A program made the position numbers and the translations under genes. The notes beneath the pieces were generated by a model. That model had not been told where the DNA came from and searched no databases. It saw only the letters and a program-made list of their open reading frames with translations. From Mesorhizobium sp. WSM4904 (lineage in GTDB: Bacteria > Pseudomonadota > Alphaproteobacteria > Rhizobiales > Rhizobiaceae): a stretch of 64,000 nt of DNA. Location of the stretch: the NCBI RefSeq assembly GCF_029674545.1, contig NZ_CP121354.1, positions 4,659,001 to 4,723,000 of the forward strand, given 5' to 3'. Numbering within the stretch: position 1 is the first letter of the stretch; each line of letters opens with the position of its first letter. This document shows, piece by piece, positions 1-7,913 of this stretch.

Positions 1-819
1 GCGTCAGGCATCGTCTTCGGCCTCTCGGTGGTCAGCCTTCCCGCCTTGCCGCCGATCGCCGGCTTCATCACCGTAGCCGTCGGCCTGGTTTCGGGCGTGT
101 TCTATCTCCTGCATGCCCGGCGCGCCAGGAATCCGCTGCTGGCGCTGGAGCTCTTCCGCAACCAGGTGTTCCGTTCTTCCGTGCTTGGCGGCTCGCTGTT
201 CCGCATCGGCATCGGCGCAGTGCCTTTCCTGCTGCCTCTGATGTTCCAGATCGGCTTCGGGCTGACGCCGTTCCAGTCCGGCATGATCACCTTCGTCTCG
301 GCGGTCGGCGCCATCGGCATGAAGTTCGTCACCGCGCTGCTTTTCCGGCTCGCCGGCTTCCGCCGGGTGCTGATCTGGGGTTCGCTGATCGCCGCCGGCT
401 CGATCGCCATCTACGGCCTCTTCACCCCCGAGACGCCCTACGCGCTGATGCTCGCGATCCTTTTGGTCGGCGGCTTCATCCGCTCGATGTTCTTCACCGG
501 CGTCAACGCACTTTCCTATGCCGAGATTTCCCCCGCCGACACCAGCAAGGCGACGCCGATAACCGCCGTCTTCCAGCAGCTGTCGATCGCGCTTGGCGTG
601 GCGCTGGCCGGCGGCATCCTCGAAGTATCGACCTCGATCCATGGCGGCCCGCTGACCTTAAGTGACTTCCACATCGCCTTCTTCATCGTCGCGGCGGTGT
701 CGGCGATCGCCTCGCTCACCTTCATGCGGCTGGCGCCCGATGCCGGCAACGCGGTGTCGGGCCACGGCGGGCTGACGAAGCCGAAGACGCTGGAGACGGT
801 GGGCACTGCAGGGAAGTAG
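1..819 (+). CDS. MFS drug/metabolite exporter, C-terminal part (5' end outside window)
   Basis: The reading frame is open from the first base and ends at TAG 817-819, so the N-terminal half lies upstream of the window. The visible 272 residues hold about seven hydrophobic segments separated by short basic loops, for example the HARRARNP loop near residue 39, which fits the second half of a DHA2 (14-TMS, EmrB/QacA-like) major facilitator. The family normally exports drugs or small metabolites by proton antiport in the inner membrane. The substrate cannot be read from this fragment. No partner gene is visible downstream: the next gene is convergent and separated by a palindromic repeat. The family call is good; the exact subfamily is inference. 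Confidence 0.8.
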   Translation, partial: ASGIVFGLSVVSLPALPPIAGFITVAVGLVSGVFYLLHARRARNPLLALELFRNQVFRSSVLGGSLFRIGIGAVPFLLPLMFQIGFGLTPFQSGMITFVSAVGAIGMKFVTALLFRLAGFRRVLIWGSLIAAGSIAIYGLFTPETPYALMLAILLVGGFIRSMFFTGVNALSYAEISPADTSKATPITAVFQQLSIALGVALAGGILEVSTSIHGGPLTLSDFHIAFFIVAAVSAIASLTFMRLAPDAGNAVSGHGGLTKPKTLETVGTAGK

Positions 820-838
820 TGGGGTCGGCGCGCCGCGT

Positions 839-1058
839 GACTTCGTCATCCTAGGGCGAAGCGACGCGAAGCGGAGCGCAGACCCTAGGATCCATGCCGT
901 GACATTTCAGCATTTCTACGGCGCAGAATCTGCGGTTTGAACGGCGGCAAAAGTCGGGCTTTTTCTGCGACGCAAGCGTTGGTCGGCAAAGGTAACGGCA
1001 TGGATCCTAGGGTCTGCGCGCGTCGCTTCGCTCCTTGCTCCGCCCTAGGATGACGAAG
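839..1058. repeat. Dispersed palindromic repeat (type A)
   Basis: Two inverted arms of about 65 bp face each other. The left arm begins CTTCGTCATCCTAGGGCG at 841 and contains CCTAGGATCCATGCCGTGAC. The right arm, from about 992, is its near-complement and ends CCTAGGATGACGAAG at 1058. A second copy of the same family lies at 31101-31287. The right arm overlaps the 3' end of rlmE and supplies its stop codon. Confidence 0.85.
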
Positions 1059-1758
1059 TGCCAGAGCCCTTGAACTCCTTTGCCAGCAGATAAAGCTCCA
1101 CCGACTCATCGCGCGAAGCCGGCGGCTTGACGTGGTGGACCGAGCGGAAATTCTGCTTCAGCCGCGACAAGAGCTCGTTCTCCGCACCGCCCTGAAAGGT
1201 CTTGGCCAGGAAATGCCCGCCGGGCTTCAAAACCTGGAGCGCGAAATCGGCCGCCACTTCGCATAGGTGCATGGTGCGCAGGTGGTCCGTGCGGCGGTGT
1301 CCGGTGGTGGGAGCCGCCATGTCGGACAGCACGACATCGGGTCGGCCTCCAAGCGCCTCGGACAGCCTTTGCGGCGCTTCCGGATCGAGGAAATCCATCT
1401 GCAGGATGACGGCGCCCGGCACCGCATCCATCTCGAGATAATCGATGCCGACGACATGCGGATTTTCCGCTGTCGACTTCGTCCGCGCCGCCGCCACCTG
1501 GCACCAGCCGCCGGGAGCGGCGCCGAGGTCGATCACCTTCATGCCGGGCTTCAGAAGATGATGCTTGTCGTCGATCTCGGTCAGCTTGTAGGCGGCGCGG
1601 GAGCGATAGCCGTCGGCCTTGGAGCGCTGCACATAGGGATCGTTCATGTGGCGCTCGAGCCAGCGGCGCGAGGACTCCTTCAGGCCGCTCTTCTTCTTGA
1701 TCCTCGTCTTCAGCACGCGCATGCCGGCCGAGCCCGGCTTTTCAGGTTTCTTTGTCAT
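1045..1758 (-). CDS. rlmE: 23S rRNA (uridine-2'-O-)-methyltransferase RlmE (FtsJ/RrmJ)
   Basis: This 237-aa protein is of the FtsJ/RrmJ family, which 2'-O-methylates U2552 of 23S rRNA in the assembled 50S subunit using SAM. Visible landmarks are the SAM-binding motif [12 protein letters not shown] and the K-D-K-E type catalytic tetrad: Lys in SRAAYKL, Asp in SDMAAPTTG, Lys in LAKTFQGG and Glu in ESVELYLL. The N-terminus is basic, as expected for an rRNA enzyme. It lies downstream of the Ppx/GppA gene on the same strand, with a repeat between them; that pairing is common in rhizobia. The last residues (GTSSS) and the TAG stop are encoded inside the type A repeat, so the native C-terminus has been replaced or extended by repeat sequence. 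Confidence 0.95.
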   Translation of the reverse strand: MTKKPEKPGSAGMRVLKTRIKKKSGLKESSRRWLERHMNDPYVQRSKADGYRSRAAYKLTEIDDKHHLLKPGMKVIDLGAAPGGWCQVAAARTKSTAENPHVVGIDYLEMDAVPGAVILQMDFLDPEAPQRLSEALGGRPDVVLSDMAAPTTGHRRTDHLRTMHLCEVAADFALQVLKPGGHFLAKTFQGGAENELLSRLKQNFRSVHHVKPPASRDESVELYLLAKEFKGSGTSSS

Positions 1759-1907
1759 TGCCTGATTTCTTGCCCGAGCATGATCTTATGCGAAAACCGA
1801 TCGCCACTTTTCGCTGGCCCGGTCCTGAAATTCAGGATCAGGATTTCCGATCCGCTTCTTCCCGCTCGCTTCGTCGTGCCGGCTTTGCGGCGGCTTCGCG
1901 TTTCACG

Positions 1908-2062
1908 GAGGGCTTCCCCCACTCCGTCGCCGCTTCGCGGCGCCACCTCTCCCCCCTCCGGAGGGAGAGGAAGGATGCCAGGCGACACAAGCTCGCGCCT
2001 TTCCTCTCCCCCGTCGATCGGGGGAGAGGTGTCGAGCGAAGCTCGACGGAGTGGGGGTCGAC
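1908..2062. repeat. Palindromic mosaic repeat between ppx/gppA and rlmE
   Basis: Outer arms CCCCCACTCCGTCG (1917 on) and CGACGGAGTGGGGG (to about 2057) are inverted copies. Inside are two further hairpins built from CTCTCCCCCCTCCGGAGGGAGAGG and CTCTCCCCCGTCGATCGGGGGAGAG halves. It fills most of the 337-bp gap between the two minus-strand genes and could act as a processing or termination structure; that role is inference. Confidence 0.75.
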
Positions 2063-2095
2063 TGCTCATCAAAACAACGCAGCCACTTTTTGGGA

Positions 2096-3520
2096 TCATG
2101 CGCGGCGCCCATCGTTGCGCCAGACGCCGTCATCGGCCATCAGCTCGCTCAATATGCCTTCGCGCAGGCCGCGATCGGCGACGCGCAGCCGCTCGGACGG
2201 CCAGACACCGCGGATCGCTTCCAGGATGGCGCAGCCGGCAAGCACGAGGTCGGCGCGATCGGCGCCGATGCAGGGATTGGCCACGCGCTGCTGGAAATCC
2301 CAGCCGATCAGCTTTTCCACCATGCGGTCGACGCTCTGGCGGTCCATCCACAGGCCGTCGACGCGGCGGCGGTCGTAACGCTCGAGATCGAGATGGACGC
2401 CAGCCAACGTCGTCACCGTGCCGGAGGTGCCAAGCAGATGGAACTGGGGACTGGCCAGCACATGCGCCAGCCGGTCGCGCCCGTCGAAAGCCTTGAGCCG
2501 CACCGCGACGTCGTCGACCATCGCGGTGAAGGTTTCGCGCGTCACCGTGCGGCCACCAAAACGCTCGGCAAGCGAGACGACGCCCACGGGAAGCGACGTC
2601 CAGGAGACGATGTGGTTGGCGAGCCGCGGCGAGCGCTGGCCTCGGCTGAGGTCGATCAGGGCGATTTCGGACGAGCCGCCGCCGATATCGAACAGCACCA
2701 CGCCGCGCGTGTCGCGCTCGACCAGCGAGCCGCAGCCGGAGACGGCCAGGCGGGCCTCGGTCTGGCGGTCGATGATCTCCAGCTTGAGCCCCGCCTCGCG
2801 TTCGACGCGGTCGAGGAACTCGACGCCGTTTGCGGCGGAGCGGCAGGCCTCGGTGGCGATCAGCCTCGCCTTCCTGATCTTGCGGTTGCGCAGCTTATCG
2901 CCGCAGATCTTGAGCGCCTCGACGGCGCGGTCCATGGCGGCCTGGCCGAGCCGGCCGCTGGCGGAAAGCCCCTCGCCCAGCCTGACGATGCGCGAGAAGG
3001 CATCGATGACGCGGAACTGGCCATGGCGGCCGGGCACCGCCACCAGCAGCCGACAGTTGTTGGTGCCGAGATCGAGCGCCGCGAATACCGGCAGTTCCTG
3101 CAGCGGCTGGCGCGGCACGTTGGGAACCGGCGGCCGCGGCTGTGACGTTGCCACAACGGGCTGAGGCGCATGGCTGGCGGGAGCGCCGGCAGCCGCCGGT
3201 GGCGGTACGGCGCCGTTTTCGTCGCGCACGAAAACCTTACGGCCGCGCCTGCGCTTGCGGCGCTTGCGCGTCTTGCCCTTCTGGTTCTCGCCTTGATGGT
3301 CGGCATGTCTTTGGTTGGCATGTCTTGGGTCGGCATGTCTGGCGTGCGCGCCCGCATGACGGCTGAATCGCACCGTGGACGGGCCTGCCTGCCCCACCGG
3401 CGACGCCCCAGACATGCCCACTTCCGACGCGCCGGCGCCGGTGTCGTGGTCTTCCACTTCCGTTCCTTTCGGCGCCGCGCGAACCGGAAAGGACGCAGCA
3501 GGCACCTCGATTTGTTTCAA
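2096..3520 (-). CDS. Ppx/GppA family exopolyphosphatase/guanosine pentaphosphatase with basic N-terminal extension
   Basis: This 474-aa member of the actin-like ASKHA phosphatase family degrades polyphosphate and/or converts pppGpp to ppGpp. The catalytic domain starts near residue 145 with the phosphate-1 motif ALDLGTNNCRLLVA and includes the phosphate-2 motif FDIGGGSSEIAL; GEGLSASGRLGQAAMDRA lies between them. The first ~140 residues are unusual: a low-complexity stretch rich in His, Arg and Lys (HADPR-HANQR-HADHQ, then KTRKRRKRRRGRK) followed by Pro/Ala. This head could bind polyanions such as polyphosphate or RNA; that is inference. An alternative start nearer the catalytic domain cannot be excluded, but the frame stays open to ATG 3520. 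It is followed by rlmE. Confidence 0.9.
   Translation of the reverse strand: MKQIEVPAASFPVRAAPKGTEVEDHDTGAGASEVGMSGASPVGQAGPSTVRFSRHAGAHARHADPRHANQRHADHQGENQKGKTRKRRKRRRGRKVFVRDENGAVPPPAAAGAPASHAPQPVVATSQPRPPVPNVPRQPLQELPVFAALDLGTNNCRLLVAVPGRHGQFRVIDAFSRIVRLGEGLSASGRLGQAAMDRAVEALKICGDKLRNRKIRKARLIATEACRSAANGVEFLDRVEREAGLKLEIIDRQTEARLAVSGCGSLVERDTRGVVLFDIGGGSSEIALIDLSRGQRSPRLANHIVSWTSLPVGVVSLAERFGGRTVTRETFTAMVDDVAVRLKAFDGRDRLAHVLASPQFHLLGTSGTVTTLAGVHLDLERYDRRRVDGLWMDRQSVDRMVEKLIGWDFQQRVANPCIGADRADLVLAGCAILEAIRGVWPSERLRVADRGLREGILSELMADDGVWRNDGRRA
3299..3343. repeat. 15-bp tandem repeat, three copies, inside ppx/gppA
   Basis: Units GTCGGCATGTCTTTG, GTTGGCATGTCTTGG and GTCGGCATGTCTGGC stand head to tail. 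On the coding (minus) strand they encode the five-residue periodic HAD/HAN blocks of the basic head of the phosphatase. The number of units could vary between strains. Confidence 0.85.
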
Positions 3521-3711
3521 GTTGACGCCAGACTAGCAGCGCGTTTGACAATCACCAAGAGCGCATGGTCCGATTTTTGCCGCCACCCGTCTCCCGCAAG
3601 GGGACGGTGCTTCGCAGTTGAATAGCCGGCTTCGATCGGGCATGTCTCAAAACGAGGGACAGAGGCCGGGCAACAAGCGATCCATGAGCTGCAACGAATG
3701 ACGATCTCGCC

Positions 3712-4644
3712 ATGAACTGGAGGCGTTATTTCTGGCCGGTCATCGGCATCGGAGCGGTGATCTTCTCGCTGCTCCTGCTCTGGCATGAGCTGCGCGGCAT
3801 CTCGATCGACGACGTCTGGGACGGCATCGCCGCCATTCCGCCGCGCGGCTGGATATTGGCGGCGCTGAGCTCGATCGTCGCCTATGCCTCGCTCGCCGGC
3901 TACGACCACATCGCGCTGCTCCATATCGGCAAAAAGGTATCGTGGCTGTTCGTCACGCTTTGCTCCTTCACCACCTATGCGCTGTCGCACAACATCGGCG
4001 GCTCGGTGATCTCGGGCGCCGTGATCCGCTACCGCGCCTACGGCACCAGGAGCCTGACCGGCCAGGACGTCGGCGTGCTGGTGGCGATCTGCTGGATCAC
4101 CTTCGTGCTCTCCAGCCTGCTCGTCGGGGGCCTCGTGCTGGTGCTGGAGCCACAGATCGTCGATCGCTTCTCCGGCGCGCCGCATCACGGACCGGCGATA
4201 GCCGCGGGCCTCGCCATGCTGATCCTGGTCGGCGCCTACGCCTTCGGCAGCTGGCTGCATCTGAGGCCGCTCAAGATCGGCGGCTTCCAGCTGCATTATC
4301 CGGCGCTGCCGATCGTGGCGCGGCAGTTGCTTGTCGGCCCGGTCGAGCTGCTGGCGGCCGCAGCGATCATCTACTTTGCCCTGCCGGCGGCCGGCAATCC
4401 CGGCTATTTCGTCGTGCTCGGCGTGTTCATGGTGTCCTTCTCGGTGGGGTTGCTGTCGCATGCGCCGGGCGCCCTCGGCGTGTTCGAGGTCGTCTTCCTC
4501 ACCGGCTTTTCGGACATGGATCCGGTCGGCGTGCTGGCGGCACTCCTGGTGTTCCGCCTGTTCTACCTGATCGTCCCGCTGCTCATCGGGCTCGGCGTGG
4601 TGCTGTTCTTCGAGCATTCGCAATACAGCCGCGGCGACCGCTGA
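3712..4644 (+). CDS. YbhN-like / lysylphosphatidylglycerol synthase transmembrane-region protein
   Basis: A 310-aa integral membrane protein with about eight hydrophobic spans and no soluble transferase domain. It matches the flippase-like transmembrane part of MprF (UPF0104/YbhN group) without the aminoacyl-transferase half. Conserved-looking features are ALSHNIGGSVISGAVIRYR near residue 95 and LSHAPGALGVFEVVFL near residue 250, both characteristic of this family. Members are thought to move or modify lipids in the inner membrane; the substrate here is unknown. It stands alone on the plus strand, divergent from ppx/gppA, and is followed by tRNA-Gln. Confidence 0.8.
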   Translation: MNWRRYFWPVIGIGAVIFSLLLLWHELRGISIDDVWDGIAAIPPRGWILAALSSIVAYASLAGYDHIALLHIGKKVSWLFVTLCSFTTYALSHNIGGSVISGAVIRYRAYGTRSLTGQDVGVLVAICWITFVLSSLLVGGLVLVLEPQIVDRFSGAPHHGPAIAAGLAMLILVGAYAFGSWLHLRPLKIGGFQLHYPALPIVARQLLVGPVELLAAAAIIYFALPAAGNPGYFVVLGVFMVSFSVGLLSHAPGALGVFEVVFLTGFSDMDPVGVLAALLVFRLFYLIVPLLIGLGVVLFFEHSQYSRGDR

Positions 4645-4790
4645 GCCTGCCCAAGCGTTCCGCGGCCGAAGGAGAAAAAAGGCTGCGGTTGAACTGCGGC
4701 GCGGGGTTGACTATTTTCGGGCGGCGGCTACAAGGCAGCGCTCGCGGCGCTTGAGCCGCCCGCTTCGCGCGTTATACCGATCGCGCCTGC

Positions 4791-4864
4791 TGGGGAATAG
4801 GTTAACGGTAGACCAGCGGACTCTGACTCCGTTAGTCCTGGTTCGAATCCAGGTTCCCCAGCCA
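4791..4864 (+). tRNA. tRNA-Gln (anticodon CTG), CCA encoded
   Basis: Acceptor arms TGGGGAA (4791-4797) and TTCCCCA (4854-4860) pair over 7 bp, followed by discriminator G and an encoded CCA at 4862-4864. The anticodon loop CTCTGAC gives anticodon CTG, which reads CAG. The T arm CCTGGTTCGAATCCAGG is canonical. The accessory region of small ORFs and putative defence genes begins immediately downstream, so this tRNA is a plausible island boundary. Confidence 0.97.
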
Positions 4865-5182
4865 GCGACTTTCTATTTTGTTTTCAATGTCTTGCGGCTA
4901 ACGGCCGTTCATAAATTCGTGTCGCACTATCCGTGCAGGCCCTTTACATCTAAGTCATTGTAATCATTGACTGTCCTAAACTGTCGCTTTTCGTCTGTGC
5001 AACACGATTGCAGCACGGAATTGCTCGATTTGTGCCCGCATCCGCCAAGAGCTCAGCCCAAAAGAACACGAAAAAAATCGCAGACCTTGCATGCGTTAGG
5101 GTCCCCGCAACCTTGGCTGAACGCAAAGCCACACCTACATGGCGCCGCAGAGGACATCCGCCTGTTTTCGAGGAAACAAACA
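4865..5182. other. Gene-poor stretch after tRNA-Gln
   Basis: About 318 bp, AT-richer than the flanks, starting with a T-rich run (CTTTCTATTTTGTTTTC) that could end the tRNA transcript. I see no convincing gene, and no second copy of the tRNA 3' end that would mark an attachment site. Confidence 0.5.
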
Positions 5183-5464
5183 ATGCATATTGAAGTAAAC
5201 GGAACGGCCCTTATTCGGGCTCTGACGACCGGAAATGAGCGAGAGATCGAAGCTGATGAACTCGCCTGGGAGGAGCATATCGAGGAGCGCGCGATGGGTG
5301 CGGAAGCTACGTACGCCGCCCGCTTCGATTTTGAGGATGGTCATGTGGCGTGGGAGGTCACGGAATACCCGGTCGGCGCGTTCAATTCCAAGCACACGCA
5401 CGAAGTGAGGGTGAAACTTGTGCGCGATTTTCAGATCTCGCTCGTGCATGACGAGGACGACTAG
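5183..5464 (+). CDS. Small acidic hypothetical protein (93 aa)
   Basis: ATG 5183 is preceded by AGGAAAC at 5171, a fair ribosome binding site. The frame is open further upstream but that part reads as low-quality sequence. The product is soluble and acidic (ending HDEDD) and begins MHIEVNGTALIRALTTG, with central segments that could form beta strands (ATYAARFDFEDGHVAWEVTEY). I do not recognise a family. It is the first gene after tRNA-Gln in the accessory region and is followed by a strong hairpin at 5488-5525. Confidence 0.6.
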   Translation: MHIEVNGTALIRALTTGNEREIEADELAWEEHIEERAMGAEATYAARFDFEDGHVAWEVTEYPVGAFNSKHTHEVRVKLVRDFQISLVHDEDD

Positions 5465-5487
5465 CTACTAGCGGCAATTCAGAATAT

Positions 5488-5525
5488 GGGGGCAAGGGCC
5501 GCCGCAAGCGGTGGTCGTTGCCCCC
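5488..5525 (+). terminator. Strong hairpin downstream of the 93-aa gene
   Basis: GGGGGCAA (5488-5495) pairs with TTGCCCCC (5518-5525), with a further inner stem of GCCGCC and GGTGG-type halves. Flanking GAATAT and ATATTC extend the symmetry. There is no T-run directly after it, so it may act as an end-protecting or Rho-linked structure rather than a classical intrinsic terminator. Confidence 0.5.
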
Positions 5526-5748
5526 ATCCCCCAAATATTCCAGTTGCTGACGATGACTGGGAGCCTGCCCTACCGGCACCGCGTCACCGGCAGGCGAAGC
5601 GCAGAGGGGGCTCTCGCCCAGCGCTGATCGTGCGCAGCAAGTCGTTTACCTGCGACCGCCCCTCACCCGTGAAGGTGGTCGCGAACGAAACCTCGCATTC
5701 ATCGTCGCCAGCCTCCCAGCCCTCGACACCTTCGCCAGCCTGGCGCCA

Positions 5749-5982
5749 ATGCTCGCGGCACGCGATGGCTCGCCGGCACAGTTGGCGATCGCCTTCATGC
5801 ACGGCTTCATAAACTGCGCCTTGGATGCGATGGAGCGTGGCGACGGCGAGCAGCAGATCATGCCGGACGTGCTGGAGCGGATCATGCGTTTGATCGAAGC
5901 GTTGAGAGACGGAACGGTGAGGGGCGTCATCGCCGGTCGGCCGCACTCGCGTCTGACGGTCCTGCCGGGCGGTAAGGAATGA
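5749..5982 (+). CDS. Small hypothetical protein (77 aa), start uncertain
   Basis: The frame ends at TGA 5980-5982. From ATG 5749 it gives 77 residues with an amphipathic middle (HGFINCALDAMERG, DVLERIMRLIEALRDG). The same frame stays open upstream to about 5554 without an ATG, so a longer product from a rare start, or a remnant of a larger gene, is possible. I do not recognise a family. Base composition resembles the chromosome more than the HEPN operon does. Low confidence as a functional gene. Confidence 0.35.
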   Translation: MLAARDGSPAQLAIAFMHGFINCALDAMERGDGEQQIMPDVLERIMRLIEALRDGTVRGVIAGRPHSRLTVLPGGKE

Positions 5983-6047
5983 TTGCCAAGCTCGCCTTTG
6001 CCTTGGCCGTGGCGTTCGTGCAGACGATGACTTGGTGGCCGTCCTAA
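5979..6047 (+). CDS. Possible 22-aa membrane micropeptide, overlapping ATGA junction
   Basis: ATG 5979 overlaps the TGA of the preceding ORF in an ATGA arrangement, which favours translational coupling. It encodes MIAKLAFALAVAFVQTMTW plus WPS, a single hydrophobic helix. There is only the junction and hydrophobicity to support it; it may be chance. Confidence 0.2.
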   Translation: MIAKLAFALAVAFVQTMTWWPS

Positions 6048-6141
6048 CTCGCGTGTACACGGGGCTGCATCTATGCGGCGACGTCTAGACGCCACATCAG
6101 GAAGGGATAGGAGAGAGGAAGTATGAAGACGGACAACGATC

Positions 6142-6525
6142 CTATTGAGCTGAGCCGCCGGCGGCAGACGTCAGCATACGTTGAGCAAATTTCTGTGCTA
6201 GTTGATGAGGAACCTCTATTCCTAGAACAGCCTCGCCAAAATAGAACATCAGTGTCAGCGATGTTGGTGTGCGACCAGGGGCGATGTTCAATCCTGTGCA
6301 TTGAACCGATGTAAGCGAAACTTCTTCATGCCTTGACATATGCGGGTTCGGTTTGCCGCTAACCCTGTGAGCCTCGGCGGCCACGCCCAAGGCTGTTCCG
6401 GCCAGCTTGCTGACTTCATCGATTGGCAGCTTGAATGAATCAATCACATCATCATCTCTGACGAGAGAGACTGTCATCGTGGGATCCGGATAATTGGCAT
6501 TGAATTTCAGCCCCGCTCTAGCCAT
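6142..6525 (-). CDS. 127-aa hypothetical protein, third gene of the HEPN operon
   Basis: Unrecognised soluble protein of 127 aa. Its ATG lies 3 bp after the stop of the upstream 455-aa gene, within TAGGAGATG, so stop, Shine-Dalgarno sequence and start are fused and the two genes must be co-transcribed and probably translationally coupled. It has no transmembrane segment and a mixed alpha/beta look (MTVSLVRDDDVIDSFKLP, then LTLMFYFGEAVLGIEVP). Its position at the end of a HEPN/nuclease operon suggests an accessory or antitoxin-like partner; that is inference from context only. Confidence 0.7.
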   Translation of the reverse strand: MARAGLKFNANYPDPTMTVSLVRDDDVIDSFKLPIDEVSKLAGTALGVAAEAHRVSGKPNPHMSRHEEVSLTSVQCTGLNIAPGRTPTSLTLMFYFGEAVLGIEVPHQLAQKFAQRMLTSAAGGSAQ

Positions 6526-6528
6526 CTC

Positions 6529-7896
6529 CTATTGCTCTCCGCCAGCGCCGTCATCTCTGTCACCGCCAACCCGAAGCGGTGAAATGGCGGGGTCTTTTGC
6601 TCCGAAAGTGATGTCGATCCAGTCATCGTCCTGCGGATGCCCGTGCACAAGTTCGATCTTTATGATGGTCCTGCCCTCCCTTTGGAACTTGGCAAAGCGA
6701 TCGGACGCCCGTAGGGGAGAGTTTACCCCTCCATCCAAAACCTCTGCCGCAGACCCTCCTGCGAGTATCTCGCCCAGAGATCGGGCCGGTATCCGTATCT
6801 TGTTTTCGCCGAAAGTTGCCACGCCCTTGCGGAATCCCATGCTGCTGCCCTCCCTCATCCGATTGGCGTATGCCGATTCTATGTTCTGCACCGGTGGATC
6901 GAGGGGGGATAACGCCTCGCGGACAAGCCCTTCAATCTTTTTTTGGATGGAATCTGTCCTTGCGATCACGTCGTAGCTGACGGTGTACCTCTTCTTCTGT
7001 CCAGTGAGTAGCGAGGCTGGCAGCAGAACCAACTGCGAGCCCGACGGTTCAAGAGGCTCATAACTTTCTTGGACAGTGAAGAGAACAATGAAATCCAGCT
7101 TGTCGGTCTTCGCCAGATAGCCTCGGGCGATGTCGTGGATGGGGAAGGTTCTATAGGACGCTCCTTTGGACCATAGGTCGGTGCCGCCATCGCAAAGGTA
7201 AACTCCTCTCAGCGATCCTTCCGGTGCCGATGCCAACTGTTCGCTAGCTTCATCGAGGGCTCTGGTGGCGACGGAGCGCTCATTGCTTCTGAGAGTCGTG
7301 AAGGACGTGTAGTTCGACCCGATTAGCGGGAAGTTTGGACGGGATGGCTTGTAAGATATCGTGGTTGTCACACCTCGAAACTGAACATTGTGCGCAAATA
7401 GGGCTGAGAAGTCACCGCCGAGGCGTTTTAGATCCTTCACGATTTCCTTAGCGATGCTCGAAATCTCGTTTTTCTCGGGCAGTGCTGGAACATGAGTTGA
7501 CTGACCATCGACATCCTCCAGTCTTGATCCGAATTCGACGTGGAAATCGCCTAGCACCGGGAGGCGGCGCCGAACTTGCTCCATGAATGTGTCCATGAAG
7601 AAATTGACCGGATAAACGTCATGAGCGTTGTCGTCGGAGATCGTTTTGACGTCGATATAGACCTCATGTCGCGGTAGATGGATATCGGGCTTCTTCCCGC
7701 TTGAAAGCGGCTGCTCGTGCACTGCATCGTGAGCCAAGATATGGCCGACCAGTAGATAGAGTTCCCAGACGTCCGGAATGCCGCTTCTTTTTTTCCTGTC
7801 AACGTTCGCTGCCAGTCTCTCAAGATGCGTCTTGGCTACCCGCGGCTCTGCTATGTCGATCAGCTGCTGTACCGTGCGCCTCGAAAAAATCAGCAC
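6529..7896 (-). CDS. PD-(D/E)XK-nuclease-like protein, second gene of the HEPN operon
   Basis: 455 aa, starting at GTG 7896 with GGAGG about 6 bp upstream and only 17 bp after the stop of the HEPN gene. Residues 40-85 fit the core of a PD-(D/E)XK nuclease: Glu45 in a helix (DVWELYLLVGHILAHD), then P70-D71, then strand EVYIDVK with D82-x-K84. The rest is a long alpha/beta region of unknown fold; residues 120-300 contain many aromatic and charged residues but no motif I know. It is likely cytoplasmic. With an ApeA-like HEPN RNase upstream, a role as nuclease or sensor arm of a defence operon is plausible. The nuclease call rests on one motif set and needs a profile search. Confidence 0.6.
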   Translation of the reverse strand: MLIFSRRTVQQLIDIAEPRVAKTHLERLAANVDRKKRSGIPDVWELYLLVGHILAHDAVHEQPLSSGKKPDIHLPRHEVYIDVKTISDDNAHDVYPVNFFMDTFMEQVRRRLPVLGDFHVEFGSRLEDVDGQSTHVPALPEKNEISSIAKEIVKDLKRLGGDFSALFAHNVQFRGVTTTISYKPSRPNFPLIGSNYTSFTTLRSNERSVATRALDEASEQLASAPEGSLRGVYLCDGGTDLWSKGASYRTFPIHDIARGYLAKTDKLDFIVLFTVQESYEPLEPSGSQLVLLPASLLTGQKKRYTVSYDVIARTDSIQKKIEGLVREALSPLDPPVQNIESAYANRMREGSSMGFRKGVATFGENKIRIPARSLGEILAGGSAAEVLDGGVNSPLRASDRFAKFQREGRTIIKIELVHGHPQDDDWIDITFGAKDPAISPLRVGGDRDDGAGGEQ

Positions 7897-7913
7897 CTCA
7901 GACCTCCACGGGC

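Noticed and set aside
2051..3145. 364-codon plus-strand frame opposite ppx/gppA
   Set aside because: Antisense shadow of a gene with intact Ppx/GppA motifs; no ribosome binding site and no recognisable domain.
6123..6314. 63-codon plus-strand ORF opposite the 127-aa gene
   Set aside because: It lies antisense to the end of the operon gene, which has better start signals and operon context.
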